Shown here: positions 27,559-37,324 of the stretch, one piece after another
Layout: each line of letters starts with the position of its first letter
Numbering within the stretch: position 1 is the first letter of the stretch
Assembly (NCBI GenBank): GCA_016192105.1
Contig: JACPUV010000026.1
Span: 310,001 to 374,000, forward strand
Direction: 5' to 3'
Length of the DNA: 64,000 nucleotides
DNA from: Sphingobacteriales bacterium
GTDB taxonomy: Bacteria; Bacteroidota; Bacteroidia; Chitinophagales; Chitinophagaceae
Notes under the pieces: model-generated
What the model saw: the letters and a program-made list of their open reading frames with translations, nothing else
The model's database searches: none
What the model was told of the DNA's origin: nothing
Translations under genes and position numbers: made by a program

Positions 27559-29307
27559 ATGGAAACGCTAACACCCAAAAAGGAAACCCAGCCTGCTCCG
27601 GCCGCCACAACGATCACCGGCAGCAAAGCCGTATTAGAAGCTTTTTTAGCCGAGGGCGTGGATACCGTTTTCGGTTATCCCGGCGGCGCCATCATGCCCA
27701 TCTATGATGCGTTGTATGATTACAATGAAAAACTGAAACATATCCTCGTGCGTCACGAGCAGGGAGCGATTCATGCGGCCCAGGGATTTGCCCGTGCCAG
27801 CGGCCGTACCGGTGTGGTATTTGCCACCAGCGGTCCCGGCGCCACCAACCTCGTAACCGGCCTGGCAGATGCCATGATCGATTCCACGCCGGTTGTCTGC
27901 ATCACGGGCCAGGTCTTTGCGCATCTCCTGGGCACCGATGCTTTCCAGGAAACCGATGTGATCAATATCACCACCCCGGTTACCAAATGGAATTACCAGG
28001 TAACAGATGCCACCGAGATCCCCCATGTGCTGGCCAAGGCTTTTTACATTGCGAAAAGCGGCCGGCCCGGCCCGGTGCTGGTCGATATCACCAAGAATGC
28101 CCAACTGCAATTATTTGAATACAGCGGTTACCAGAAATGCGCGCATATCCGGAGTTACCGGCCCAAGCCGATCATAAGAAAGGAATATGTTGAAGAAGCG
28201 GCGGCCCTGATCAATAAAGCCGAAAAACCCTTTGTGATCTTCGGGCAGGGGGTGATTCTTGGTAAAGCCGAAAAGGAATTCAAACAATTTATTGAGAAAG
28301 CCGGTATTCCTGCGGCATGGACCATCATGGGCATGAGTGCAATCCCCACCGACCACCCCCTGGCAGTGGGCATGCTGGGTATGCATGGCAATTACGGACC
28401 CAATGTACTCACCAATGAATGCGACGTACTGATCGCGGTGGGGATGCGTTTTGACGACCGCGTAACCGGCCGGCTGGATAAATACGCGAAACAGGCCAAA
28501 GTAATCCATCTCGATATTGATCCTTCCGAAATTGATAAGAATGTAAAAGTGGATGTACCGGTCTGGGGCGACTGCAAAGAAACGCTGCCCCTGCTGACCC
28601 GCCTGGTGGAACAAAAAGTCTATCCGCAATGGTTGCAAAAATTCAAAGATTACCAGCAGAAAGAAGAAGAGAAAGTCATTCATGAGGAACTGAACCCCAC
28701 TACGGAAATCCTCACCATGGGCGAAGTGATCAGTAGCCTGAATGAATTAACAAAGGGAAATGCCGTGATTGTGACCGATGTGGGTCAACACCAGATGGTG
28801 GCCTGCCGCTACGCCAAATACAACCAGAGCCGGAGTAATATCACCAGCGGCGGTCTCGGCACCATGGGCTATGCCCTTCCGGCTGCCATCGGGGCCAGCT
28901 ACGGGGCACCGGACCGGACCATTGTTGCCATCATCGGAGACGGAGGTTTCCAGATGACGCTCCAGGAACTCGGGACCATCATGCAATTCAAACCGAATGT
29001 GAAACTGCTGATCCTGAATAATAATTTCCTGGGAATGGTGCGCCAGTGGCAGCAATTGTTTCACGAGAAGCGGTATTCCTTTGTGGATATCCAGAGCCCG
29101 GATTTTGTACAGGTAGCCAAAGGCTTTGGCATCCCCGGCAAAAGTGTTTCAAAAAGAGAGGACCTGGCAACTGCACTGCAAGAATTACTGAACAGCAAGG
29201 GAACCTTCCTGCTGGAAGTCATGGTGGGAAAAGAGAACAATGTATTCCCGATGGTGCCGCAAGGCAGAGGAGTGGCGGAGATTGTACTCAGTAAGGAAGA
29301 GATTTAA
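27559..29307 (+). CDS. ilvB: Acetolactate synthase large subunit
   Basis: A 582-residue thiamine-diphosphate enzyme, the first common step for valine and leucine and the parallel step for isoleucine. After the start METLTPKKETQPA come the conserved ITGSKAVLEAF and FGYPGGAIMPIYDAL, the catalytic Glu region HEQGAIHAAQG, and the ThDP/Mg site GDGGFQMTLQELGT. The frame is open to a TTG six bases earlier, but the ATG at 27559 is preferred. The regulatory subunit gene follows. Confidence 0.96.
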   Translation: METLTPKKETQPAPAATTITGSKAVLEAFLAEGVDTVFGYPGGAIMPIYDALYDYNEKLKHILVRHEQGAIHAAQGFARASGRTGVVFATSGPGATNLVTGLADAMIDSTPVVCITGQVFAHLLGTDAFQETDVINITTPVTKWNYQVTDATEIPHVLAKAFYIAKSGRPGPVLVDITKNAQLQLFEYSGYQKCAHIRSYRPKPIIRKEYVEEAAALINKAEKPFVIFGQGVILGKAEKEFKQFIEKAGIPAAWTIMGMSAIPTDHPLAVGMLGMHGNYGPNVLTNECDVLIAVGMRFDDRVTGRLDKYAKQAKVIHLDIDPSEIDKNVKVDVPVWGDCKETLPLLTRLVEQKVYPQWLQKFKDYQQKEEEKVIHEELNPTTEILTMGEVISSLNELTKGNAVIVTDVGQHQMVACRYAKYNQSRSNITSGGLGTMGYALPAAIGASYGAPDRTIVAIIGDGGFQMTLQELGTIMQFKPNVKLLILNNNFLGMVRQWQQLFHEKRYSFVDIQSPDFVQVAKGFGIPGKSVSKREDLATALQELLNSKGTFLLEVMVGKENNVFPMVPQGRGVAEIVLSKEEI

Positions 29308-29398
29308 TGAAGTAAAAATTAAAAAGCAGAAAGTAAAAAAGGATTCTCCTGCTTCGGAGCTCCTTTCGACTTTCGAATATTGACTTTTGAATTTTCAG
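29308..29398 (+). repeat. Imperfect inverted repeat in ilvB-ilvN spacer
   Basis: The left part (AAAATTAAAAAGCAGAAAGT and following AAAAAAGGA) is largely the reverse complement of the right part (TCCTTTCGACTTTCG to TTGACTTTTGAATTTT). The 94-base spacer between ilvB and ilvN can therefore fold into one long imperfect hairpin in the mRNA. Confidence 0.6.
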
Positions 29399-29401
29399 TT
29401 T

Positions 29402-29995
29402 ATGCAAACTAAAAAAGAATACACCATCACGGTTTACACAGAAAACCAGGTAGGTTTATTAAACCGCATCGCGATCATTTTCTCCCGGAGAAAGATCAAT
29501 ATCGAAAGCCTGAACACCTCGCCCACGGAAGTGGACAGTGTACACCGGTTTACCATCGTGATCAATGAATTTGAGGACGTGGTACGCAAACTCTGCCGCC
29601 AGATCGAGAAACAGGTGGAAGTGCTGAAAGCATATTACAATACGGAAGAAGAGATCGTGTGGCAGGAACTGGCGCTCTATAAAGTGCCCACGGATGTGAT
29701 CGCTACAGAAGTAAAAGTGGAGCGCCTGTTGCGCCAGAACGGCGCCCATACCGTGGTAATCCGGAAGGACTATACGGTTTTTGCCGTGGCTGGTCACCGG
29801 GAAGAAACAGAAGCACTGATCAAAGTGCTTGAACCCTACGGGCTGATCGAGTTTGTACGGAGCGCCCGGGTGGCCATTATTAAAGGCAGCAGCGGCTTCC
29901 ACGAACGGCTGAAGGAATTCGAGTACATGGAGCCGGGTGAAGAGGCCATTGAAAATGAATTCCTGGATAAAAATGAAGAGATTTTCACCATGTAG
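29402..29995 (+). CDS. ilvN: Acetolactate synthase small (regulatory) subunit
   Basis: A 197-residue subunit with an N-terminal ACT domain (ITVYTENQVGLLNRIAIIFS, then RRKINIESLN), which binds valine and inhibits IlvB. A second ALS_ss_C-like domain follows. The ATG at 29402 (MQTKKEYTITV) is preferred to a start five codons earlier. Feedback by valine at this step complements the attenuator upstream. Confidence 0.94.
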   Translation: MQTKKEYTITVYTENQVGLLNRIAIIFSRRKINIESLNTSPTEVDSVHRFTIVINEFEDVVRKLCRQIEKQVEVLKAYYNTEEEIVWQELALYKVPTDVIATEVKVERLLRQNGAHTVVIRKDYTVFAVAGHREETEALIKVLEPYGLIEFVRSARVAIIKGSSGFHERLKEFEYMEPGEEAIENEFLDKNEEIFTM

Positions 29996-29997
29996 AA

Positions 29998-30094
29998 AAG
30001 CAGTTGGAAAGTGGAAACGTCAGAAAGCCGGAAAATGTATTCTTTAAAAAAGAAAACACTTCCGGTATCCCGGTCTCCCGCGTTTTCCGGCTCA
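29998..30094 (+). repeat. Imperfect inverted repeat in ilvN-ilvC spacer
   Basis: The left arm has GGAAAGTGGAAACG and AAAGCCGGAAAATG; the right arm has CACTTCCGG and CGCGTTTTCCGGC. GCCGGAAAA and TTTTCCGGC are exact reverse complements. The spacer can fold as a hairpin like the one before ilvN. Confidence 0.6.
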
Positions 30095-30132
30095 TCATTA
30101 AATATTAAATAAACAACACAAAACAGATAATC

Positions 30133-31260
30133 ATGGCAAAGTTAAATTTCGGTGGCGTTGAAGAAAACGTAGTAACCAGGGAAGAATTTCCCTTAAGTAA
30201 AGCACAACAGGTGCTGAAGAACGAAACGGTAGCAGTGATCGGCTATGGCGTTCAGGGTCCCGGCCAGGCCCTGAATCAAAAAGACAATGGCATCAATGTA
30301 ATCGTGGGGCAACGCAAAAATTCCAAAACCTGGGACAAAGCGGTTGCAGACGGTTTCGTTCCCGGTGAAACCTTATTCGAAATTGAAGAAGCCCTCCAAA
30401 GAGGCACCATTATCTGTTACCTGCTGAGCGATGCGGCACAAATTGCCCTGTGGCCTACTGTACAAAAACACCTGACCCCCGGGAAAGCCCTGTACTTCTC
30501 CCATGGCTTTGGTATCACTTTCAATGAGCAAACCGGTATCGTTCCCCCGAAAGATGTGGATGTTTTCCTGGTGGCTCCTAAAGGTTCCGGTACCTCACTC
30601 CGCAGGATGTTCCTGCAGGGCCGCGGACTGAACAGTTCCTATGCCATCTACCAGGATGCAACAGGAAAAGCTTTTGACCGTGTCATCGCGCTCGGCATTG
30701 CAGTAGGAAGCGGTTACCTCTTCGAAACGGATTTCAAAAAAGAAGTGTACTCCGATCTCACCGGTGAGAGAGGCACGCTGATGGGTGCCATCCAGGGTAT
30801 CTTTGCTGCCCAGTACCAGGTGCTGCGGGAAAGAGGACACTCTCCTTCCGAAGCATTCAATGAAACCGTGGAGGAACTGACTCAATCCCTGATGCCGCTG
30901 GTGGCGGAGAACGGGATGGACTGGATGTATGCCAATTGTTCCACCACTGCTCAGCGCGGCGCACTCGACTGGTGGAAAAAATTCCGTGATGCAACCCTGC
31001 CGGTCTTCAATGACCTTTATACCAGTGTGGCTACCGGCAAGGAATCCCAACGTTCTATTGACAGCAACAGCAAGGCCGATTACCGCGAGAAGCTGGAAGT
31101 GGAACTGAAAGAATTAAGGGACAGCGAGATCTGGCAGGCCGGTAAAACCGTTAGAAGCCTGCGCCCGGAGAACCAGCCGAAATCAGCATCAGCCGCTCCC
31201 GCTTCCTCTACCAAAGAAGTGTTCAGCAAATTATCTGCTAAATCTGAATCAGTAGGGTAA
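30133..31260 (+). CDS. ilvC: Ketol-acid reductoisomerase
   Basis: A 375-residue enzyme that isomerises and reduces acetolactate and acetohydroxybutyrate with NADPH. The Rossmann motif GYGVQGPGQAL and the cofactor loop GQRKNSKTWD are visible; the knotted C-terminal domain contains DLTGERGTLMGAIQG with metal-binding acids and a second conserved segment, AFNETVEELTQSLMPLV. The glycine-rich loop reads GVQGPG instead of the GSQG common in enterobacteria, as seen in the plant/Bacteroidota-like branch. The last 30 residues are a Ser/Ala-rich tail. Confidence 0.95.
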   Translation: MAKLNFGGVEENVVTREEFPLSKAQQVLKNETVAVIGYGVQGPGQALNQKDNGINVIVGQRKNSKTWDKAVADGFVPGETLFEIEEALQRGTIICYLLSDAAQIALWPTVQKHLTPGKALYFSHGFGITFNEQTGIVPPKDVDVFLVAPKGSGTSLRRMFLQGRGLNSSYAIYQDATGKAFDRVIALGIAVGSGYLFETDFKKEVYSDLTGERGTLMGAIQGIFAAQYQVLRERGHSPSEAFNETVEELTQSLMPLVAENGMDWMYANCSTTAQRGALDWWKKFRDATLPVFNDLYTSVATGKESQRSIDSNSKADYREKLEVELKELRDSEIWQAGKTVRSLRPENQPKSASAAPASSTKEVFSKLSAKSESVG

Positions 31261-31265
31261 TACTT

Positions 31266-32519
31266 ATGGAATCAACCGTGAATCATACCCGGATGGATTT
31301 TGCAGCAGCGCACCTGCGGCTGAAAAAAGTGGTGAAGCGCACCCCGCTGATCCAGAATGCCGGGCTGTCCGGGAAATACCAATGCAAGATCTACCTGAAG
31401 AGAGAGGACCTGCAGGTGGTACGCTCCTACAAACTCCGTGGGGCCTATAACATGATGAGCTTACTCTCCCCGGAGCAATTGCAGCGGGGCGTGGTTTGTG
31501 CCAGTGCCGGTAACCATGCACAGGGCTTCGCTTTCAGTTGTAAAAAACTGCATGCAAAAGGCGTGGTCTTTATGCCCATCATCACCCCCAAGCAGAAAGT
31601 AAACCAGACCCGGATGTTCGGAGATGGCCATATCGAGATCAAACTGGTCGGGGATACATTTGATGACTGCGCAGTTGCAGCGAAGCAATTCACGGAAGAA
31701 AATAATATGACCTTCATCCCTCCCTTCGATGATTACCGGATCATCGAAGGACAGGGAACGGTCGGCCTGGAAATACTGGAAGACCTCTCCGACGTGGATT
31801 ATGTATTCATCCCGGTGGGCGGCGGCGGATTAAGCGCCGGTGTGGGGACTTATTTCAAAAACTGGTCGCCCAAAACAAAGATCATCGGGCTGGAACCCGA
31901 AGGAGCGCCTTCCATGTTTGCAGCCCTGAAAGCCGGGCACCCGGTAACCTTAGACAGTATTGACCGCTTTGTGGACGGAGCTGCCGTAAAAAGAGTGGGC
32001 GACCTGACTTTTTCCATTTGTAAAGAAGTGCTGGATGATATGCACCTAGTCCCCGAGGGAAAAGTCTGCTCCACCATCCTGAAACTGTATAACGAAGACG
32101 CGATCGTGGCAGAGCCCGCAGGCGCCCTGTCGATCGCGGCGCTGGATGATTATGCAGAAGAGATCAAAGGCAAGAACGTGGTCTGTATCGTGAGCGGGAG
32201 CAATAACGATATCGACCGCATGCAGGAGATAAAAGAAAGAAGCCTCCAGTACGAAGGACTGAAACATTATTTCCTGATCAGTTTTGCCCAGCGGCCCGGC
32301 GCCCTCCGGGAATTTGTGAATAAGGTACTCGGACCGACAGATGATATCACCCGTTTTGAATACATGCAAAAGACCAATAAAGAAAACGGTCCGGCGCTGG
32401 TGGGGATCGAACTGCAGAGCCGTTCGGATTATGAACAACTCCTGCAGAAACTGAAAGATTCCAATATCGGGTTCTCCGAAATAAACAAAAACGACCAGTT
32501 GTTTGGTTACCTGGTGTAA
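31266..32519 (+). CDS. ilvA: Threonine ammonia-lyase (biosynthetic)
   Basis: A 417-residue fold-II PLP enzyme producing 2-ketobutyrate for isoleucine. The PLP lysine is in VVRSYKLRGAYNM, the substrate loop in CASAGNHAQGFAF, and the glycine-rich phosphate loop in PVGGGGLSAGVG. A single C-terminal ACT-like domain begins at HYFLISFAQRPGALREFV. It starts five bases after ilvC and closes the ilv run, which therefore has all steps from threonine and pyruvate to the three amino acids. Confidence 0.94.
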   Translation: MESTVNHTRMDFAAAHLRLKKVVKRTPLIQNAGLSGKYQCKIYLKREDLQVVRSYKLRGAYNMMSLLSPEQLQRGVVCASAGNHAQGFAFSCKKLHAKGVVFMPIITPKQKVNQTRMFGDGHIEIKLVGDTFDDCAVAAKQFTEENNMTFIPPFDDYRIIEGQGTVGLEILEDLSDVDYVFIPVGGGGLSAGVGTYFKNWSPKTKIIGLEPEGAPSMFAALKAGHPVTLDSIDRFVDGAAVKRVGDLTFSICKEVLDDMHLVPEGKVCSTILKLYNEDAIVAEPAGALSIAALDDYAEEIKGKNVVCIVSGSNNDIDRMQEIKERSLQYEGLKHYFLISFAQRPGALREFVNKVLGPTDDITRFEYMQKTNKENGPALVGIELQSRSDYEQLLQKLKDSNIGFSEINKNDQLFGYLV

Positions 32520-32521
32520 AG

Positions 32522-32543
32522 ATTTGATCCATATCAAATTGTG
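32522..32543. promoter_or_regulatory. Palindrome between ilvA and gltB
   Basis: ATTTGAT and ATCAAAT are perfect 7-base arms separated by CCAT, just after the ilvA stop codon. No T tract follows, so it is a weak candidate for a terminator; an operator for gltB is the alternative. Confidence 0.35.
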
Positions 32544-32660
32544 GATAAGTAACCAATGAATCCTCTATCCTCATGAAAGCAAATTCGTAACTTCAGTCGT
32601 TTGCTTGCTGAATGAAATATAGTTAACGGCTGTATTCACTTAAACTTAACATTGCACCAC

Positions 32661-35600
32661 ATGGCAGGCAACCAGGGACTCTATCATCCTTCCTACGAAC
32701 ATGATGCATGCGGCATCGGATTTGTCGCGAATATCAAAGGTCATAAATCTCACCAGCATATCTCCGATGCGCTGACGGTGTTGGAGAACATGGAGCACCG
32801 CGGTGCCTGTGGCTGTGAGCACAATACCGGTGACGGTGCCGGTATCATGATCCAGACCCCGCATGAGTTTTTCTTCGATGAATGCCTGAAACTCGGTGTT
32901 CATCTCCCCTCTTTTGGAAAATACGCAGCCGGAATGGTCTTCTTCCCGAAAGATATCCGTCTCCGTGAAGAATGCCGCGATATACTCAACCGTACGGCGG
33001 AGCAACTGGGGATTGAAGTCCTGGCTTACCGCAAGGTTCCGGTCAACACATCGGGTATCGGCCCCACGGCCCTGAGTGTGGAACCGGAGATCGAACAGGT
33101 TTTTGTAGCCTGCCCGGATCATATCGCCAACCCGGATGACTTTGAACGGAAACTATTCATTCTACGGAATTACGCCTCTCACCTGATCAACAATACGGTC
33201 AGAAAAGATGAGATCGGTTTTTATATCGCTTCGCTCTCTTATAAAACCATTGTTTATAAAGGGCAACTGACCAGCCACCAGGTAAGGGAATATTTCCCCG
33301 ACCTGAGCAATAAGCGAGTGGTCAGCGCTTTTGGATTGGTGCACTCCCGCTTTGCCACTAATACTTTTCCTTCCTGGAAACTGGCCCAGCCGTTCCGCTT
33401 CATTGCACACAACGGGGAAATCAATACACTTCAGGGTAACCTGAACTGGCTGAAGACAAGTGAAAAGGGATTCACAACACCCTACTTCACCCCGGAAGAG
33501 ATGGAAATGCTGTTACCCATCGTAACCGAAGGCCAGAGCGATTCTGCCTGCCTTGACAATATGATCGAACTGCTGACACTGACCGGACGCTCGCTGCCGC
33601 ATGTGATGATGATGCTGATCCCCGAAGCCTGGGACGGCAATGAGGATATGGACCCGGTGAAAAAAGCTTTCTATGAATTTCACTCTTCCTTTATGGAACC
33701 CTGGGACGGGCCGGCCTCGATCTCTTTTACTGACGGAAAGATCATTGGTGCCACACTCGACCGGAATGGACTTCGCCCTTCCCGGTATTGTGTAACAAAC
33801 GATGACCGTGTGATCATGGCCTCTGAAACAGGCACGTTGCCGGTTGACCCCGCCATCATCCTGGAAAAAGGCCGCCTGCAACCGGGCAAGATGTTCGTGG
33901 TGGACATGGAGAAAGGAAAGATCATCAGTGATGAGGACCTGAAAAAAAATATCTGTTCGCAAAAACCTTACGGTGAATGGCTGAATAAATATAAGATCCG
34001 GCTGGAAGAATTACCGCAACCCCGGATCATGTTCACCCACCTGGAGCACGAGCAGGTATTTAAATACCAGAAAACATTTGGCTATTCCACCGAGGACCTG
34101 GGTACCCTCATTGCCCCGATGGCGCTGGAAGGAAAAGAACCGATTGGTTCCATGGGCAGCGATGTGCCCCTGGCCATCCTGAGCGACCAGCCCCAGCATC
34201 TCAGCAGTTATTTCAAACAACTTTTTGCACAGGTTACCAACCCGCCGATCGATCCCATCCGGGAGCGGCTGGTCATGTCACTGGCTACCTTTGCCGGCAA
34301 TAACGGGAACCTGTTACTGGAAGATCCGCTCACTTGTCACAGTGTGGCACTCAAACACCCGGTGCTGAGCAATTTTGAACTGGAAAAAATCCGGAGTATT
34401 GATACCGGTTTATTCCAGGCAAAGACCATTCAATGTTATTTCAGGGCGGATGGCAAACCCGGTTCACTGAAAAAAAGTATTGACCGTATCTGCAATTATG
34501 CCGTGGATGCAGTACAAGACGGGTTCAAAGTATTGATCCTGCAGGACAGGGCCATTGACTCCAACCACGCCCCGATCCCATCCCTGCTGGCTACATCTGC
34601 GATCCACCATCACCTCATCCGCAAAGGACTAAGGGGACAAGTAGGGATCATTGTGGAAGCGGGTGATGTTTGGGAAGTCCACCATTTCGCCTGTCTCGTT
34701 GGCTTTGGCGCTACTGCGGTGAATCCCTACCTGGCACTCTCCTCCATCCGTGACCTGCTGGAAACGGGTAAACTGCAAACGACCCTGACCGAAGAAGAAC
34801 TCAAGAAAAATTATATCAAGGCCGTCAACGACGGATTGCTGAAAGTATTCTCTAAAATGGGAATATCCACCCTGCAATCTTACCAGGGAGCCCAGATATT
34901 TGAGATACTCGGGCTGAACAAGGATGTAGTTGGCAAGTATTTCACCGGCGCCACCTCCCGTATAGAAGGGATGGGACTGGATGAGATTGCACGGGAAGTG
35001 CTGGCCAAACATTATTTCGCCTTTAGTAAAAAAGATATCCCGGCCGACCGCCTGCCCGTTGGCGGTCTTTACCAATGGAAGAGAAAGGGTGAATTTCATT
35101 TATTCAACCCGCAAACCATTCACCTGCTGCAGCATGCCACGAAAATGAATGACTTCAATACGTTTAAGAAGTATTCGAAGCTGGTGAATGAACAAAGTGA
35201 GAAAGCCTGCACACTGCGCAGCCTCTTCCAGTTCCGGAAAAACCGGCCTTCTGTTTCTATTGATGAAGTGGAAGCAGCAGAGAAAATATATAAACGTTTT
35301 GCCACCGGCGCCATGAGTTTTGGTTCCATTTCATGGGAAGCACATACCACCCTGGCCATTGCCATGAACCGCCTCGGTGCCAAAAGCAATACGGGCGAAG
35401 GGGGTGAAGATGAAAGAAGGTATGAAAAACTGCCGAACGGGGATTCCATGCGCAGCGCGATCAAACAGGTGGCTTCGGCCCGGTTTGGGGTGACCAGTTT
35501 GTACCTGACTGAAGCAGATGAACTGCAGATCAAAATGGCACAGGGGGCCAAGCCCGGTGAGGGTGGGCAATTACCCGGTCATAAAGTAGATGAGTGGATT

Positions 35601-37178
35601 GGTAAAGTGCGTCATGCCACACCGGGTGTGGGACTGATCTCTCCCCCGCCGCATCACGATATTTATTCCATTGAAGACCTCGCACAACTGATCTATGACC
35701 TGAAGAATGCCAACCGGGCTGCGCGCATCAGTGTAAAACTGGTGAGCAAAGCGGGTGTAGGGACCATTGCAGCCGGTGTTACCAAGGCAAAAGCAGATGT
35801 GGTCCTGATCGCCGGACATGATGGCGGTACCGGTGCCTCTCCCGTAAGTTCTATCAAGCACGCGGGGCTGCCCTGGGAACTGGGACTGGCTGAAACACAC
35901 CAGACCCTTGTAAAAAATAAATTGAGAAGCCGTGTGGTCGTGCAGGCAGACGGGCAATTAAAAACCGGGAGGGATATTGCAGTAGCCGCTTTACTGGGTG
36001 CGGAAGAATGGGGCATTGCTACCGCCGCCTTAGTGGTGGAAGGCTGTATCATGATGCGGAAATGCCACCTGAATACCTGCCCCGTAGGTGTGGCCACCCA
36101 GGATCCGGAATTGCGTAACCGCTTTCATGGAAATCCTGACCACGTGGTGAATTTCTTCAGGATGATCACCCAGGAATTAAGGGAGATCATGGCCGAACTT
36201 GGATTCCGGACCGTGGAGGAGATGATCGGCCAGGTAGATAACCTGGAGATGAGGGATCATATTGAACACTGGAAGTATAAGAATATTGACCTGTCAGCCG
36301 TATTGTATAAAGAACCCAATTCCATGTACACCACCCTGCATTGCAGCGAAGAACAGGATCATGGTTTGGCAGACAGCCTTGACTGGAAACTGCTGAATGC
36401 CGCCGCGGCTGCGCTTGAGCGGAAGGAAAAAGTAACCGGCCATTTCGTGATAAAGAATACAGACCGGACAGCAGGTACCATTCTTTCCAATGAGATTACC
36501 AAAAAATACCGGGCGGAAGGTTTAGCGGATAATACCGTTCATTTCAATTTCAGCGGTACTGCGGGACAGAGTTTCGGTGCCTTCAATACAAAGGGGATTA
36601 CCCTGGAACTCGAGGGAGATGCCAATGATTATTTCGGAAAAGGATTAAGCGGTGCCCGGCTGATCATTTATCCGCCTAAAACCGCCACCTATACTCCCGA
36701 AGACAACAGCATTATCGGCAACGTGGCCTTTTATGGAGCCACTTCCGGGGAAGCATTTGTCAGGGGCAAGGCCGGGGAGCGGTTCTGCGTGAGAAATTCC
36801 GGCGCCAATGTAGTGGTGGAATCCGTGGGCGATCATGGTTGTGAATACATGACCGGAGGTAAAGTGGTAATCCTGGGCAGCACCGGGAGAAATTTTGCGG
36901 CCGGTATGAGCGGCGGTATCGCCTATATCTATGATGTGAAAGGAAAGTTTGCCGGGAACTGCAATAAGGAAATGGTGGACCTGGATCCCTGTGACCTGAA
37001 TGACAAGAATGAGTTGTTTACCCTGCTGCAGAAACATGTGGAATACACAGGCAGCACAGCAGCAAAATTCATCCTGGAAGACCTGGATAACCAGTTACAG
37101 CATTTTGTAAAGGTATTCCCGAAGGATTATAAGAAAGTGCTGATGCAGAATAATAAATCGAAGATAAAAGCTGAATAA
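32661..37178 (+). CDS. gltB: Glutamate synthase large subunit
   Basis: A 1505-residue glutamate synthase that turns glutamine and 2-oxoglutarate into two glutamates. It begins with a class II glutaminase domain whose nucleophile should be the Cys of YEHDACGIGFVANI, after removal of a 16-residue propeptide. The FMN-binding synthase domain (SNTGEGGEDERRYEK, GHDGGTGASPVSSIKHAG) and the 3Fe-4S cysteines (CIMMRKCHLNTCPVG) follow, and the C-terminal GXGXG beta-helix domain ends the chain. The ATG at 32661 is preferred over a TTG at 32652. gltD is next. Confidence 0.97.
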   Translation: MAGNQGLYHPSYEHDACGIGFVANIKGHKSHQHISDALTVLENMEHRGACGCEHNTGDGAGIMIQTPHEFFFDECLKLGVHLPSFGKYAAGMVFFPKDIRLREECRDILNRTAEQLGIEVLAYRKVPVNTSGIGPTALSVEPEIEQVFVACPDHIANPDDFERKLFILRNYASHLINNTVRKDEIGFYIASLSYKTIVYKGQLTSHQVREYFPDLSNKRVVSAFGLVHSRFATNTFPSWKLAQPFRFIAHNGEINTLQGNLNWLKTSEKGFTTPYFTPEEMEMLLPIVTEGQSDSACLDNMIELLTLTGRSLPHVMMMLIPEAWDGNEDMDPVKKAFYEFHSSFMEPWDGPASISFTDGKIIGATLDRNGLRPSRYCVTNDDRVIMASETGTLPVDPAIILEKGRLQPGKMFVVDMEKGKIISDEDLKKNICSQKPYGEWLNKYKIRLEELPQPRIMFTHLEHEQVFKYQKTFGYSTEDLGTLIAPMALEGKEPIGSMGSDVPLAILSDQPQHLSSYFKQLFAQVTNPPIDPIRERLVMSLATFAGNNGNLLLEDPLTCHSVALKHPVLSNFELEKIRSIDTGLFQAKTIQCYFRADGKPGSLKKSIDRICNYAVDAVQDGFKVLILQDRAIDSNHAPIPSLLATSAIHHHLIRKGLRGQVGIIVEAGDVWEVHHFACLVGFGATAVNPYLALSSIRDLLETGKLQTTLTEEELKKNYIKAVNDGLLKVFSKMGISTLQSYQGAQIFEILGLNKDVVGKYFTGATSRIEGMGLDEIAREVLAKHYFAFSKKDIPADRLPVGGLYQWKRKGEFHLFNPQTIHLLQHATKMNDFNTFKKYSKLVNEQSEKACTLRSLFQFRKNRPSVSIDEVEAAEKIYKRFATGAMSFGSISWEAHTTLAIAMNRLGAKSNTGEGGEDERRYEKLPNGDSMRSAIKQVASARFGVTSLYLTEADELQIKMAQGAKPGEGGQLPGHKVDEWIGKVRHATPGVGLISPPPHHDIYSIEDLAQLIYDLKNANRAARISVKLVSKAGVGTIAAGVTKAKADVVLIAGHDGGTGASPVSSIKHAGLPWELGLAETHQTLVKNKLRSRVVVQADGQLKTGRDIAVAALLGAEEWGIATAALVVEGCIMMRKCHLNTCPVGVATQDPELRNRFHGNPDHVVNFFRMITQELREIMAELGFRTVEEMIGQVDNLEMRDHIEHWKYKNIDLSAVLYKEPNSMYTTLHCSEEQDHGLADSLDWKLLNAAAAALERKEKVTGHFVIKNTDRTAGTILSNEITKKYRAEGLADNTVHFNFSGTAGQSFGAFNTKGITLELEGDANDYFGKGLSGARLIIYPPKTATYTPEDNSIIGNVAFYGATSGEAFVRGKAGERFCVRNSGANVVVESVGDHGCEYMTGGKVVILGSTGRNFAAGMSGGIAYIYDVKGKFAGNCNKEMVDLDPCDLNDKNELFTLLQKHVEYTGSTAAKFILEDLDNQLQHFVKVFPKDYKKVLMQNNKSKIKAE

Positions 37179-37324
37179 GTTTGGGGCCAAAAAGCGGGAA
37201 GTTGGAAAGTCCGAATGAAGAAAGACGTTCCAACTTTCAGACTGAATTTTTCCGGCTTCCCGGTTTACAGATATTCCGGCCAATAACTTACGACCAACTA
37301 TAAACAACAAATGATAAACTGAAA
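37179..37324 (+). repeat. gltB-gltD spacer with imperfect inverted repeat
   Basis: Around 37187-37265, AAGCGGGAAGTTGGAAAGTC is opposed by TTCCAACTTTCAGAC and CGGCTTCCCGG. The spacer is 146 bases long, and no promoter or terminator with a T tract was seen, so gltD is probably transcribed from gltB through this hairpin. Confidence 0.55.
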
